This document shows positions 9,081-18,102 of a stretch of DNA of 64,000 nucleotides, piece after piece. Position 1 is the stretch's first letter. Each line of letters begins with the position of its first letter. Source of the DNA: Pontibacillus yanchengensis. GTDB taxonomy: Bacteria; Bacillota; Bacilli; Bacillales; BH030062. The notes beneath the pieces are model-generated. The model did not search any database. It saw only the letters and a list, made by a program, of their open reading frames with translations, and had not been told where the DNA came from. A program made the position numbers and the translations under genes. The DNA lies in the NCBI RefSeq assembly GCF_009856295.1, contig NZ_WMEU01000001.1, positions 558,001 to 622,000 of the forward strand, given 5' to 3'.

Positions 9081-9154
9081 ACTCATCCTCCTTGTATATT
9101 TAGTGAAATTGTATTGCTTCACTCTCTTTACTTTTGTGCATAAAAGATCTAACC

Positions 9155-9673
9155 ATGCAGAAAATAATATTGGAGGTGTTGAAGCTGAAACATTTAAAGG
9201 CGTTAGGATTAAAATGGGTGATTCTCATTACTGCTCTTTATCCGATATATGGGGCCATCACAAACGCATCACTTGGAAATATCTTTTTAATTAGTATTGT
9301 ACTACTTGGAATTACGTATGTCGTTGGTGATTTATTTATTTTGCGCCGATACGGTCTTATTGTTACATCCATTGTCGATTTTGTAATCCCCTTTGGTATT
9401 TTATATTTGTTCGGACAAATGATAAATGGCATTCCAACACAAACGGTGCTCCCTGCAATTGCAGCATCAAGTTTTATTGTAGCTTTCGAAACATTTTTTC
9501 ACATATACATGGAAGACCGAGTACTAGAATTAGGACCAAAGGTATATGAAAGGCGTAGACAATTACTAGTACCCAAAAAGCTCCGAGTAGAATCCTCGGA
9601 AGAGCTATTTCCATATGAAGCCCAACGTAAAGATGCACAAAAAGAAGAAACCCATGATCCTGAAAAGGAATAA
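9155..9673 (+). CDS. DUF2512 (YndM-like) membrane protein
   Basis: A Bacillus-specific family with four spans in the first 110 residues (KALGLKWVILITALYPIYGA, then VVGDLFILRRYG, then FVIPFGILYLFG) and a charged cytoplasmic tail (KKLRVESSEELFPYEAQRKD). The start is uncertain: a good GGAGGTG at 9172-9178 would suit a CTG at 9185 but is too close to TTG 9179, so I give the last in-frame ATG at 9155, which lacks a clear site. Function unknown. A terminator follows at once. Confidence 0.8.
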   Translation: MQKIILEVLKLKHLKALGLKWVILITALYPIYGAITNASLGNIFLISIVLLGITYVVGDLFILRRYGLIVTSIVDFVIPFGILYLFGQMINGIPTQTVLPAIAASSFIVAFETFFHIYMEDRVLELGPKVYERRRQLLVPKKLRVESSEELFPYEAQRKDAQKEETHDPEKE

Positions 9674-9702
9674 AACAGCTAGATTTCCTAGCTGTTTTTT
9701 TG
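9674..9702 (+). terminator. terminator after the DUF2512 gene
   Basis: A nine-base perfect stem (9674-9682 with 9688-9696 region) with a short loop, then a run of T. Confidence 0.85.
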
Positions 9703-9870
9703 TTGTCAAGCGAACTATAAAAATGTTGGCTTGTGTAAAACTTAATACATGGTAATCCTCTTTTTTAATAAGTCTCAAGACGGAGACAGCTTCCACCTAA
9801 GGCTGGTTTGTACCGAATGGAAATTTATGTACACTTACAATAAGATAGCCAAAAGAGAGGATTGGATACT

Positions 9871-11058
9871 ATGAGCCAAACATTTGGTGTTTTTAATAAT
9901 CGTACGTTTACAAAGGTTTTTTTAGCTGCCATCACGTCAAGACTTGGACCGCTTTTCTAGTCAGCCAGTATATGCGACCGTAACAGAAATGATGTACTCT
10001 GCACCAACGTTGCTTGTTTTCTTTTTGACTGGTGTAGTTGTTGATAGGATGGATCGGCAGAAAGTAGCTTACTACAGTGATTTTATTTGCGGAATTCTAT
10101 CGTTTGGTCTCATTGCGGCCATATTGTTTGATTGGATACCACTTGTTTTCTTAGCACTCTTCTTAAGAAGTGCTGTTGCAAAATTTTTCGCTCCAGCTGA
10201 GATAAGTTTGATTCAAGGTATTTTAACGGAAGAAGATTATTCCACTGCAGCAGGGCTTAACCAAATGGTAGCAGGTTTTTTTAATTTGTTTGCTACAGGA
10301 CTTGGATTGGGGGCATATTGGTTATTCGGTGTACAAGGAGCAATTGTAGGAGATGCAATTACTTTTTTTGTATCCGCTTGGTTAATACGCACATGTGTGA
10401 TTGAAGAAGATGCACGTTTGCCAAATGGGCCTCACACGTTTAAAGATTTGAATTATACATTTATATTTGCTGACTTTAAAGATGGACTAAGTTTTTCCGT
10501 TATGCCAATTTATATATTAAAGTATAAATTAGCTCCTGAAACGTATGAAACTTGGTCAGTTATTGTAGGCATTTATTTGGAGTCTTTATGATTACAGGCA
10601 GTATTTTGTCAGCCATGATAGCGAAAAAACTAAAATTATATACATGTTTATCTGTTGGTCTTATGGTTTCTGGATTCTTTTTATTAGTGAGTGGCATTGC
10701 CCCTACCCCTACCATTTTTCTTATAATAACAGCAGTTGTAGCATTAACCATTCCTTTAGCTAATATCGCAATTGGTGGTTGGTTACCTGCTATCGTAGAC
10801 AAGAAGATGATGGGGCGAGTAGAAAGTTGGATTACACCTGTTATGATGATTTCACACACCGCTACGTTAGGAGTTATTTCGGTAGGATTTCCTACTTTCT
10901 TCTCTATCACTAGTTTGTTCTATGTTTGCGGGGAAATATTAGCGCTTGTAGGAATAGGTTACATGCTTATCCTACCAAAGCTTAGCAAGCAGTATGATGA
11001 GTCAATGGAACACCATAATAAACCATCCCAAACTATAGAAGCACCATCTCATATATAA
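9871..11058 (+). pseudogene. MFS drug-efflux-type transporter, decayed
   Basis: ATG 9871 with an upstream AGAGGA starts MSQTFGVFNNRTFTKVFLAA, a normal MFS start, but after SRLG the frame hits TAG at about 9957 and resumes as LDRFSSQPVYATVTEMMYSA in another frame. Roughly one membrane span is lost there. Around 10490, DFKDGL runs directly into FSVMPIYILKYKL, so another helix pair seems deleted. At about 10570 a further frameshift (VGIYLES stop versus FGVFMITGSIL) precedes the last five spans. At least three separate lesions make loss of function very likely. The family resembles MFS permeases with the DHA3/EntS layout. Confidence 0.85.
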
Positions 11059-11082
11059 AAAAAGCCTTAATGCCAATTGTTG

Positions 11083-11200
11083 CCCACAGGTCGTTGGTTA
11101 TTCAATGTTGCTTCGTGACGCGGGCCTACAGGATGTAGGTCAGTTCGATGAGCTGAGTAATGCAGCAGTTTTAATTGAATCTCCATCACTCAGGACTTCT
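11083..11200 (+). repeat. family B intergenic repeat, 5' part, degenerate (copy B1)
   Basis: Shares with the full copies at 43815 and 47995 the order GCCCACAGG, TTGGTT, GTTGCT-CGTGACGC and TTTTAATTGAATCTCC. Here the GTTCGAT-hairpin part occurs twice in tandem. No coding potential. Confidence 0.55.
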
Positions 11201-11218
11201 ATAAATCCTTTTATGGGA

Positions 11219-11250
11219 AATAAAACTCAAGCATTAGCTTGAGTTTTATT
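11219..11250. terminator. bidirectional terminator
   Basis: A 14-base perfect stem with ATTA loop (AATAAAACTCAAGC with its complement). It overlaps the comFB stop codon; A-rich and T-rich flanks allow use from either side. Confidence 0.75.
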
Positions 11251-11527
11251 CATTGTGTTTCGGATAGCGACCAACCACATGGATGGCACTAATAATTCGT
11301 TTATTAATCCACTTCCGATTGTCATTTGTATTCAGTTGTTCGTATGCCTGCTGTCGACCACCTTCAGTAGTGACATAGTGAGTAGGTAATGTGTTTAAGC
11401 TCAGGGCAAGAATATCCCTTCTACATTTTTCACATTTACAAAATGTTTGATAATCTGGGCTCATAAGCATAACGGTGACAATACTAGAAGCTAATTCTTC
11501 CATTACATTCACTATCTCTTTTGACAT
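11246..11527 (-). CDS. comFB: late competence protein ComFB-like
   Basis: 93 residues matching the ComFB family: an N-terminal helix (IVNVMEELASSIVTVML), a Cys cluster (FCKCEKCRRDILALSLNTLP) that probably binds zinc, then THYVTT and a C-terminal helix ending SAIHVVGRYP. In Bacillus subtilis comFB sits between comFA and comFC, but here it stands alone. Its role in competence is unclear even in B. subtilis. ATG 11527 follows GAGGGAAG. Confidence 0.85.
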   Translation of the reverse strand: MSKEIVNVMEELASSIVTVMLMSPDYQTFCKCEKCRRDILALSLNTLPTHYVTTEGGRQQAYEQLNTNDNRKWINKRIISAIHVVGRYPKHNE

Positions 11528-11606
11528 GTACTTCCCTCTCTACTGGTTAAATATCTCTTAACACTATAACTTCACTGTAACATGGAAAATAGAATAGTAG
11601 TAGTAT

Positions 11607-11918
11607 TCAGTGATGCTGGGCATGATCAATAGTCTGTTTTAGGACGTCCATCACGTGTTCATCATCAATGGAATAGTAGATAGATGTTCCTTCTCTACGA
11701 TATTTGACCAAGCGTAAATTTTTTAAAAACCTCAACTGGTGAGATACTGTTGACTGACGCAGATGTAAAGCCTCAGATATATTATTTACAGATAGCTCTT
11801 CTTGAAATAGCAAATGTAAAATTCTTATTCTCGTGGGATCGGAGAGAGCTTTAAACGTTTGAGAAATGATAAACAGCGTCTCTTCATCTAATTCTTCCAA
11901 TTTGGGTAATTCGTCCAT
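11607..11918 (-). CDS. czrA: CzrA/SmtB-type zinc-responsive ArsR repressor
   Basis: 103 residues with a winged helix ([13 protein letters not shown], then [19 protein letters not shown]). The C-terminal helix holds D86, H88, H99 and H102, exactly the D-x-H-x10-H-x2-H alpha-5 zinc site of CzrA and SmtB, while the alpha-3 Cys site of ArsR/CadC is absent. Zn(II) or Co(II) should release it from DNA. It is the last gene of an operon with a CDF exporter and a tiny membrane protein, so the operon is probably self-regulated. Confidence 0.92.
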   Translation of the reverse strand: MDELPKLEELDEETLFIISQTFKALSDPTRIRILHLLFQEELSVNNISEALHLRQSTVSHQLRFLKNLRLVKYRREGTSIYYSIDDEHVMDVLKQTIDHAQHH

Positions 11919-11936
11919 TCACTATCCACCTTTCTT

Positions 11937-12059
11937 TTATTTGTCCTCATGCTCTTGATTTTTCTTTCCTTTTTTAATAGCAAAGTACATGAACGCTACA
12001 AATAAAGCAAAGATAAGAATTGCCATAGCCACCATGGAATAAAATAATGGACCTAACAT
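11937..12059 (-). CDS. 40-residue membrane protein inside the zinc-efflux operon
   Basis: ATG 12059 follows GGAGGGATGAG. The product starts MLGPLFYSMVAMAILIFALF, a single span, and ends in a short charged tail (KKGKKNQEHEDK). It lies 13 bp after the CDF gene and 18 bp before czrA, so it is co-transcribed with both. No family recognised. A small partner of the exporter or an unrelated small membrane protein are both possible. Confidence 0.75.
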   Translation of the reverse strand: MLGPLFYSMVAMAILIFALFVAFMYFAIKKGKKNQEHEDK

Positions 12060-12072
12060 CTCATCCCTCCTT

Positions 12073-12957
12073 TTAATGATGTGTTAATTCTAAAACAGAA
12101 CATTCCTCATCTTCATATTCAACTTCTATCGTGACATGGTCAAGGTGAATGTCACCGAGGATTCCTTTTATCTGTTCTTTAATTGTACACACTTCATCTC
12201 TAGTAGTATTCTTTGGCACCACAACATGGGTTGAAAAGGCGTGGTGTTCCCCGTCTAGTGACCAAAGGTGTGTATGGTGAATGGAGTGTACTAACTGAAT
12301 CTGTTCAATTTTTTTCTTTAATGATGCAAAATCAATGCCTTCAGGTACTGCCTCTAAAAATAAGGACATCGTTTTCTTAAAATTAATAACCACATTATAT
12401 AGAATATACAAGGTAATACCAATGGATAAAAGAGGATCTAAAATAGGAATTTCTTTAAATAACAAGATAATACTCACAATTAGAACAGCAACCCAACCTA
12501 ATACATCCTCAAGTAAGTGCCATGTCATTACCTTAGCGTTCATCGATTCCCCACCACGAAGTTTGAAAACAGCGGCTCCATTTACAAGAACTCCTAAAAT
12601 AGCTAGCATAATCATACCACCAGCATTAGGACTTACTGGATTAAATAATCGTGGGATAGCCTCAGTAAAGATAAATATGGAGCCTACGATTAAGACGACA
12701 CTGTTGATAAGAGCGGCTAGTAATGAAAAGCGTTTATAACCAAACGTGAAGGCATTATTATGTCCCTTCTTTGAGTATTTTTGAAGAAACCAAGATAAGC
12801 CCAAGGATAATGAGTCTCCCAAGTCATGAAGTGCATCAGAGATAATCGCCATACTATTCGTTAAAATACCTCCGACAATTTCGATTAATGTAAAGATTAA
12901 ATTCAAAAAGAATGCCGTTTTAATATTTCCAGTTGTATGATCATGGTGGTGGCTCAT
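12073..12957 (-). CDS. czcD: cation diffusion facilitator, zinc exporter
   Basis: 294 residues with a His-rich N-terminus (MSHHHDH), six spans and a C-terminal cytoplasmic domain with several His. The transport site is visible: H44 and D48 in DALHDLGDS and H147 and D151 in HLLEDVLGW, the HxxxD pair that favours Zn over Cd. It exchanges metal for protons. First gene of the czcD - small protein - czrA operon, with a candidate ArsR-type operator upstream. Confidence 0.92.
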   Translation of the reverse strand: MSHHHDHTTGNIKTAFFLNLIFTLIEIVGGILTNSMAIISDALHDLGDSLSLGLSWFLQKYSKKGHNNAFTFGYKRFSLLAALINSVVLIVGSIFIFTEAIPRLFNPVSPNAGGMIMLAILGVLVNGAAVFKLRGGESMNAKVMTWHLLEDVLGWVAVLIVSIILLFKEIPILDPLLSIGITLYILYNVVINFKKTMSLFLEAVPEGIDFASLKKKIEQIQLVHSIHHTHLWSLDGEHHAFSTHVVVPKNTTRDEVCTIKEQIKGILGDIHLDHVTIEVEYEDEECSVLELTHH

Positions 12958-13024
12958 AGAGTAACGTCCTCCAATGTCTATGTGTGTATTACGTTTCCCT
13001 TAAATGTATTTATTCAACATTTGC

Positions 13025-13048
13025 AATATATGTGCATGTATTCATATT
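13025..13048 (-). promoter_or_regulatory. candidate CzrA operator upstream of czcD
   Basis: A 24-bp imperfect dyad centred on CATG, with AATAT at each outer end and the AT-rich, TGAA-bearing look of SmtB/ArsR-family operators (a 12-2-12-like layout). It lies about 68-91 bp upstream of the czcD start. The link to CzrA is inferred from position and general form. Confidence 0.4.
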
Positions 13049-13111
13049 TAGTGTAAAGTATCCGACTTAATTCTGTCAAAGGGAATTAACATTGTATGAT
13101 TTTTTTAGTGT

Positions 13112-13562
13112 TTATTCCATAATAGCTGGTCTTATCTTGAAAACTTGAATTCGAGATAAATACCTTTATTAAGCGGGATGTGTCCGATAACTTAATATGG
13201 AATAAAGGTGGTCTGGGAACAACTCTCGTCCTGCCGCTGATCTAGGAAATTTGGGCGGTCGCTCCTATATTTCAAAAGTAGCTCCTGTTTACGATTCTCG
13301 CTCCGAAAGCAGGGAAAGTCGGTCCAGAGTCGATGTTTTCATCGCGGCCACATGACAAGCCCCTGTGCTGCATTATGGATGCAAACGGATGTGTCGAGAC
13401 CCAGCCGGGCAGCCCGGTTTTTGCCCAGGGAGACGAAGGGCCACAAGAAAGCGAACTATTTCACGGCCCATCTTTTCTCCCACTTAACACAACGGAAACA
13501 TCCCTCTCCCCCCAAATTATCTCGACTTCGTCTTCAAGATTATGCCTTGTTAGTTGAATAAA
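13112..13562. repeat. family A intergenic repeat (copy A1)
   Basis: About 450 bp bounded by inverted ends: ATTCCAT then CTTATCTTGAAAACTTG and CGAGATAAA on the left, and the complement (ATTATCTCGA, CTTCAAGATTATG, TTGAATAAA) on the right. The inside is GC-richer than the surrounding DNA. The left inner module (around 13199-13235) matches the reverse complement of the right inner modules of A2 and A3. Open frames within it are incidental. Confidence 0.75.
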
Positions 13563-13598
13563 TTACAAACTTCATCTGTAATCCTTTCTTTTCCAGCA

Positions 13599-13628
13599 TA
13601 AAAAATGAACTGTACAAAACAGTTCATT
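13599..13628 (-). terminator. terminator of the RNase H-like gene
   Basis: A ten-base stem (13604-13613 with 13619-13628) with a five-base loop; T run on the minus strand. Confidence 0.8.
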
Positions 13629-13642
13629 AGTAACAATATGAA

Positions 13643-14296
13643 TTAAGTCTCCTTTGTACTGCTAATTTCAATTCCCTTTAACGCTTGTGAAGCCAATTGA
13701 TCTGCTTCCTTGTTCCCTTTTCGAGAAACCAGTTTATAGCTAGGGGTTATACCTAAATTTTCAAGATCATGTTCTACACGATCAGCCCATTTTGTTAATT
13801 CTTCCTCCATACAAGGCCATTCTCCATTTAACTGATTGAGGACCACTTGAGAATCGCCAACAAATGTGATTGGTATATTTGCTACATTCAACAACCCTAG
13901 TTCCTGTATTGCTAAATGCAAAGCAGCATATTCTGCTTCGTTATTTGAGTCCAATTCATCAATTAAGGCATTTTTTCGTAACCGGTAAGACTTTCTATTT
14001 TGATGATAATAAATAGCACATCCTAAGCCTGACTGATAGGTTTCTACATTAAATCCACCATCAAAATAGACAGTGATCTTATGAGGCTCTGTTTGAATTC
14101 CCTTCATGAATTGTTTCATTTCTTTTAATGTTAACGATGCATCATAATTATCTATGAAAGATATGTCCTTTTTGCGTCCAGTTTTTTCTAAATCTTCTGC
14201 TATTAGAATGGCTTCTCCAACATACATCTCATCTGAACGAAAAGTGGCTTCTGTCCCTTTTGGAGTTTTGTAAGTTAATTCAATTCTGACATTCAC
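13643..14296 (-). CDS. RNase HI-like (reverse-transcriptase-like) protein
   Basis: 217 residues: about 70 N-terminal residues of unknown type, then an RNase H fold. The four acidic catalytic positions are all visible: D79 (VYFDGGF), E122 (NNEAEYAAL), D148 (VGDSQVVL) and D199 (GNKEADQLAS). This is the layout of the YpeP-type proteins of Bacillus. It may cut RNA in RNA-DNA hybrids, though the in vivo role of these paralogues is poorly known. Confidence 0.87.
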   Translation of the reverse strand: MNVRIELTYKTPKGTEATFRSDEMYVGEAILIAEDLEKTGRKKDISFIDNYDASLTLKEMKQFMKGIQTEPHKITVYFDGGFNVETYQSGLGCAIYYHQNRKSYRLRKNALIDELDSNNEAEYAALHLAIQELGLLNVANIPITFVGDSQVVLNQLNGEWPCMEEELTKWADRVEHDLENLGITPSYKLVSRKGNKEADQLASQALKGIEISSTKET

Positions 14297-14392
14297 TCGC
14301 TAATCCACCTTTAACTTCATTAGTATGTACTTCGTATCATACCCATTATGACTTGTTCTACTATGGATATCTGTGAATTTAGTAAACACTTC

Positions 14393-15877
14393 TCAGTTGC
14401 TATTCCACTCATAAAGATAAATGTCACCATAAACTGGATCAAATAGTTCATTTGAGTGGAATTCGGCTACTTTTTTTATATTGTCTTGTATTTCATATCC
14501 TTGCATTTCAAATCCATCTACAACTTGGTCAGTTAAAAGAATCCGCTTATTCTCTTTATAAGATAAGTCCGTTTGAAAGTATTCATAAGTGAATATTTTT
14601 TTATGTGAATAATCTACATCTAGATATTCCATCACTCTTGACTCTTCCCATGTATAAACAGTGAACGGTTTGTCTACCTGAGATAAATAACTAGTGAGTT
14701 GATATACAGCTGGAGGATTCTCTGTTTTTTCGGTAACTAATATATGACCTCTCCATGTTTGAGAAAAAATGAGGAAAATGGAGATGATGACTGTAATGAA
14801 CGTACCCTTTCCTTTCATATATCCTGTTGAAAGATAAACTCCCAAACTTAACAATGGTAGGACATGTCTTGGTTTATCAATATTTTGCGCAAAAAGGACC
14901 CAAATAAAATACATAACACTTAAAAGAAAAACCCAGCTATTTTGTTTGTCTATTTTCTTATAATTTCTTATATGATATAAGATTAGGTTAAAAAATAACA
15001 CAACATATAACATGGCAATTATCCAGGATTTAGTAAATAATGCTGACCATAATAAGTTATGGAAAAGAAGATTATACATCCTTACCCAAAGAGGCATCGT
15101 ATCTGCGGTTACTGCCCCTCCCCATTCTGTAAAATGACCTGCAACAAATCCAAAAGCAAGCTCTACAAAAGTGCTTATACTGCCTGTCGAAAGGATTAGA
15201 CCAATAATCCAGATAAGTTGAAATGCTATAGCAAATAAACCTTGGCTGCAAATAAACATCAAATAGGTTGTTTTTGTTTGAAAATGCTTCCTCTGACCTC
15301 CCCAGAGAAGCACTATGCCAATACCAAATGGTAAATAAGATAACCGTACCCCCATGAGTAGACTGAACAAAATTAACGGTAGTATGATCCAATTAGACTT
15401 CGGATTTTCACTAGCTTTATATAAACTCCATACATACCACCATAGAATCGCTACAGCTGCAGCTTCACTCATTGGTTCAGTGCTCATAACCCACATATAG
15501 CTCATGGAATGAACCAATGCCACAAATAAAAGTGTCATTACAGTAGAATGCTTGCGTTTAAATAAAAAGTACATTGGAATTATAGACGTATACGTTAAAA
15601 CTATATTAAATATAGAAAGGGCATAAACTGGGTTTTCTACAACATTGTGAGTAAGCATACCACCTAAAATAAAATATGGATATCCAGGAAAATGGGGTTG
15701 CATGGAGTACAAATCAAAAGCCGTGACTCCTAATGCAAAATCCACCTGATCCCAAGATCTAGCGTAAGGGCTAATATAGAATATGCGAAAAAGATATGTA
15801 TAACTAATGATTGCTAAAAAAAACCCCCAAGCAAACAGCATGTGGCGTTGTTTGTTCTTATTTCGGACTAATTGCAT
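14393..15877 (-). CDS. polytopic membrane protein, probable GT-C-type glycosyltransferase
   Basis: 494 residues with about ten predicted spans and a C-terminal extracytoplasmic domain of about 100 residues. The first external loop contains SWDQVDFALG, resembling the acidic motif of GT-C enzymes that use polyprenyl-phosphate sugars. ATG 15877 follows AAGGGG at nine bases; an in-frame TTG at 15943 has no site. The polyprenyl-phosphate glycosyltransferase encoded at 18103 could supply its donor. Function is inferred from fold-level features only. Confidence 0.6.
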   Translation of the reverse strand: MQLVRNKNKQRHMLFAWGFFLAIISYTYLFRIFYISPYARSWDQVDFALGVTAFDLYSMQPHFPGYPYFILGGMLTHNVVENPVYALSIFNIVLTYTSIIPMYFLFKRKHSTVMTLLFVALVHSMSYMWVMSTEPMSEAAAVAILWWYVWSLYKASENPKSNWIILPLILFSLLMGVRLSYLPFGIGIVLLWGGQRKHFQTKTTYLMFICSQGLFAIAFQLIWIIGLILSTGSISTFVELAFGFVAGHFTEWGGAVTADTMPLWVRMYNLLFHNLLWSALFTKSWIIAMLYVVLFFNLILYHIRNYKKIDKQNSWVFLLSVMYFIWVLFAQNIDKPRHVLPLLSLGVYLSTGYMKGKGTFITVIISIFLIFSQTWRGHILVTEKTENPPAVYQLTSYLSQVDKPFTVYTWEESRVMEYLDVDYSHKKIFTYEYFQTDLSYKENKRILLTDQVVDGFEMQGYEIQDNIKKVAEFHSNELFDPVYGDIYLYEWNSN

Positions 15878-16130
15878 TATGAATACCCCTTTTTTATCGT
15901 AAGAAAAGTTCAAAAGGTCGTCCCTCTTATCACCTAACCCCAAAGGCTTAAGGAAGCGTGCTCTTATCTAATTTTCCCCAAGAGAGAATTTCCTTTAAAT
16001 TATGAAAGGTATACTTTAGAGCTAGATATTACATGTCGATGCCCAAGGCTTTAGCAAAGGCAATGTCACTTGTGATACTTTTTCTAAAAAAGAAATAACT
16101 CTTCTAAAAACTGCAAACAAGAACAAAAGA
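15878..16130. other. gene-free stretch
   Basis: No reading frame or RNA recognised. It should contain the promoter of the GT-C-like gene; beyond that I see only AT-rich sequence leading into the family B repeat that starts near 16131. Confidence 0.4.
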
Positions 16131-16257
16131 GCAAGCGTTCGATGTTGACTTATCGCAAGGAGAAGCAGGAAGTTTGCTAGTCGCTGGGCGCTGGTGCTGG
16201 ACGTGGCCTCTAAAACTTACTTAGTTATGCACAAGCCAACATTTTTATAATTTCCTA
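16131..16257 (+). repeat. family B intergenic repeat, 3' part (copy B2)
   Basis: Contains GTTCGATGTTGACTTATCG, AAGGAG-AGCAGGAAG, TTTGCTAGTCGCTGGGCGCT and GGTGCTGGACGTGGCC, closely matching 43955-44030. The 5' hairpin part is missing. Confidence 0.7.
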
Positions 16258-16260
16258 GAC

Positions 16261-16291
16261 AAAAATAAAGGCGTAATTAGTATTACGCCTT
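16261..16291 (-). terminator. terminator of efeU operon
   Basis: Ten-base perfect stem (16268-16277 with 16282-16291), TAGT loop, then TTTATTTTT on the minus strand. Confidence 0.85.
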
Positions 16292-16303
16292 GTCATATAG
16301 TCA

Positions 16304-17251
16304 TTATTTAACATTTTCTCCTGCTGTTTGGTTGTTATAAGTAGTGCTTGTTTGTGCAGTTTGTACTTTTGTTACCTTTTGATTCTCAGGTTCATCGTTC
16401 TTTGCCTGAACAAGAAGGTAGATTGCAACAAAGTAACCAATATAGGCTATAACTTCTTCAATGGATGGCATAGAAGAGTATCCAAATAATGCTTTGAAGA
16501 AGATTCCAATATCCCCCGACAAGATTGGTGCTTGACCTGTATCACGTAAGAAGTGTGCGTAATCAATTGGATGTTCTGGTAGAAGCCATGTTAAGTCATA
16601 AACATGAGGCATAACGCTTCCGATGATTTCCAAGTCTTGCATCATGGATATGCCTTGAACAAGCAAACCAGCAGCTATCATTACGATGAATGCTCCTGAT
16701 ACTTTAAAGAAACTCTTAAGTGGAACACGCATCGTACCTTTAAAGAAGAAATAACTTACCGTTGCAGCAATGACAACCCCGGTAATAGCTCCCCAGCCTT
16801 GAAGGCCTTGCTCTATATCTCCACCTGTGATGGCTGCAAAGAAGAAAACTGTTTCTACTCCTTCACGTAAGACAACTAAAAAGGAGTGTATGACCATTCC
16901 TACTACGTTTCCTGCCGTAACTAATTGGCCCATCTTACCTTCCATTTGCCCTTTTAAGTTTTTACTGTGTTTTGCCATCCAAAATACCATTTGCGTTAAT
17001 AAGAAGGACGAAACGAGCATAATACCAATCTTTAAGTACATTTCGCTTCCCATCGCAGCAAAACTTGTAAAGACGACCTGAAATAACATGGCGACACCGA
17101 TACTGGCAACTACAGCTAGACCGGCACCTAACCAAATATATTTAGTATATTGAGGGTTCTCTGTTCTTTTTAAATATGTGGTGATAATACCAATAATTAA
17201 GAGAGCTTCTAATACTTCACGAAAGGTTATTAAGAGTGCTTGAACTTCCAT
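16304..17251 (-). CDS. efeU: high-affinity iron permease EfeU (FTR1 family)
   Basis: 315 residues, seven spans. The two iron-binding motifs are REVLE at residues 11-15 and REGVE at 129-133, the REXXE pair required for transport. The extracytoplasmic N-terminus and a polar C-terminal tail fit FTR1 permeases. No EfeO or EfeB gene is in the window; instead a membrane-anchored helical protein precedes it by 27 bp and a Fur box lies upstream of that. It is probably the second gene of a Fur-regulated operon. Confidence 0.92.
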   Translation of the reverse strand: MEVQALLITFREVLEALLIIGIITTYLKRTENPQYTKYIWLGAGLAVVASIGVAMLFQVVFTSFAAMGSEMYLKIGIMLVSSFLLTQMVFWMAKHSKNLKGQMEGKMGQLVTAGNVVGMVIHSFLVVLREGVETVFFFAAITGGDIEQGLQGWGAITGVVIAATVSYFFFKGTMRVPLKSFFKVSGAFIVMIAAGLLVQGISMMQDLEIIGSVMPHVYDLTWLLPEHPIDYAHFLRDTGQAPILSGDIGIFFKALFGYSSMPSIEEVIAYIGYFVAIYLLVQAKNDEPENQKVTKVQTAQTSTTYNNQTAGENVK

Positions 17252-17278
17252 ACCTACACACCTCTTCTACACGTAAAA

Positions 17279-18037
17279 TTATGTTCTTCTTTTTCGAACA
17301 TATAGGAACACTGCGATAATAATGACAGCTAATATCACTATAGGTAACCAATTTTTCAACTCTGAAAAATCAGTGTATTGATCTTTATCAGATTGATTTT
17401 CACTTTCTCCTGCTGTTGCACTCTCTGTGAAATGCCCAGCACTATATTCTTCAATATTTAGAGGTTCTTTTAATTTGTCTAATATAAAGGATTTGCTTTC
17501 TATAAATTGTTCTTTATCAGATTCTTTTTCTCCTACACCAAATAGCCCAGGATTTCCGAGTGCTTCTAGTGCTTTGTCGAACTCAGCTTTTAGATTCGTG
17601 TCCAGTTCTGCATTTTTGGCAGCAATTACTGGAGAAAGAGCCTCATATGTATCAAACCCTTTTGCTAAGAGCTTCTTACTTGTGTCGTACTCATCGAAAT
17701 TCTTTTCAACTGCTTCTAAACGTCTAGAAATATTTAATGCTAGAAGTTTCTGCATGTTTTTAATCGTAGCCTCTTTATCCTCTTCTTCAAGCGAATTAAG
17801 AATAACTTGGGATACATCTTCCCCCATGTGCATGCTAACTTCTTCCTTTATAGTATTAAAAAGGGCCTCAGCTTCATTAAAGTTTGGAGGAGATTGATTT
17901 AACTTTGTCATCATATTTTCATGTACTTCTGCAATCTTCTCTTTACTGGGATCACCATAAGAGTACGCAGATACATTTGATGGCATAGATATTGTTAGAA
18001 ATAAGATTATTACAAGTAAACCATTTAGTTTTCTCAT
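17279..18037 (-). CDS. membrane-anchored extracytoplasmic protein of the iron-permease operon
   Basis: 252 residues: signal peptide (KLNGLLVIILFLTISMPSNV), an all-helical Glu/Lys-rich extracytoplasmic region, a Ser/Glu linker near residue 210, and a C-terminal span (LPIVILAVIIIAVFLYV) with an Arg/Lys anchor. A segment (ISRRLEAVEKNFDEYD, then AKGFDTYEALSPVIAAKNAE) looks related to repeats in the lipoprotein at 22276. ATG 18037 is preferred over TTG 18046, which abuts the GGGAG site. Probably binds or passes iron to EfeU outside the membrane; this is inferred from operon and Fur box. Confidence 0.7.
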   Translation of the reverse strand: MRKLNGLLVIILFLTISMPSNVSAYSYGDPSKEKIAEVHENMMTKLNQSPPNFNEAEALFNTIKEEVSMHMGEDVSQVILNSLEEEDKEATIKNMQKLLALNISRRLEAVEKNFDEYDTSKKLLAKGFDTYEALSPVIAAKNAELDTNLKAEFDKALEALGNPGLFGVGEKESDKEQFIESKSFILDKLKEPLNIEEYSAGHFTESATAGESENQSDKDQYTDFSELKNWLPIVILAVIIIAVFLYVRKRRT

Positions 18038-18062
18038 GTATAGCAACTCCCGTCAATTAAAT

Positions 18063-18081
18063 GATAAAGATTCTCAATATC
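18063..18081 (-). promoter_or_regulatory. Fur box upstream of the EfeU operon
   Basis: The 19-mer reads GATATTGAGAATCTTTATC on the minus strand and matches 16 of 19 positions of the classical Fur consensus GATAATGATAATCATTATC. It lies 26-44 bp upstream of the first gene, a usual place for repression by Fe-Fur. Confidence 0.8.
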
Positions 18082-18102
18082 AAAGTCAATATAAAAAAGG
18101 GC

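Noticed and set aside
13333..13561. Overlapping frames of 69-74 codons inside repeat A1
   Set aside because: They lie in the GC-rich repeat, lack ribosome sites, and have Pro/Ser-rich composition of chance frames.
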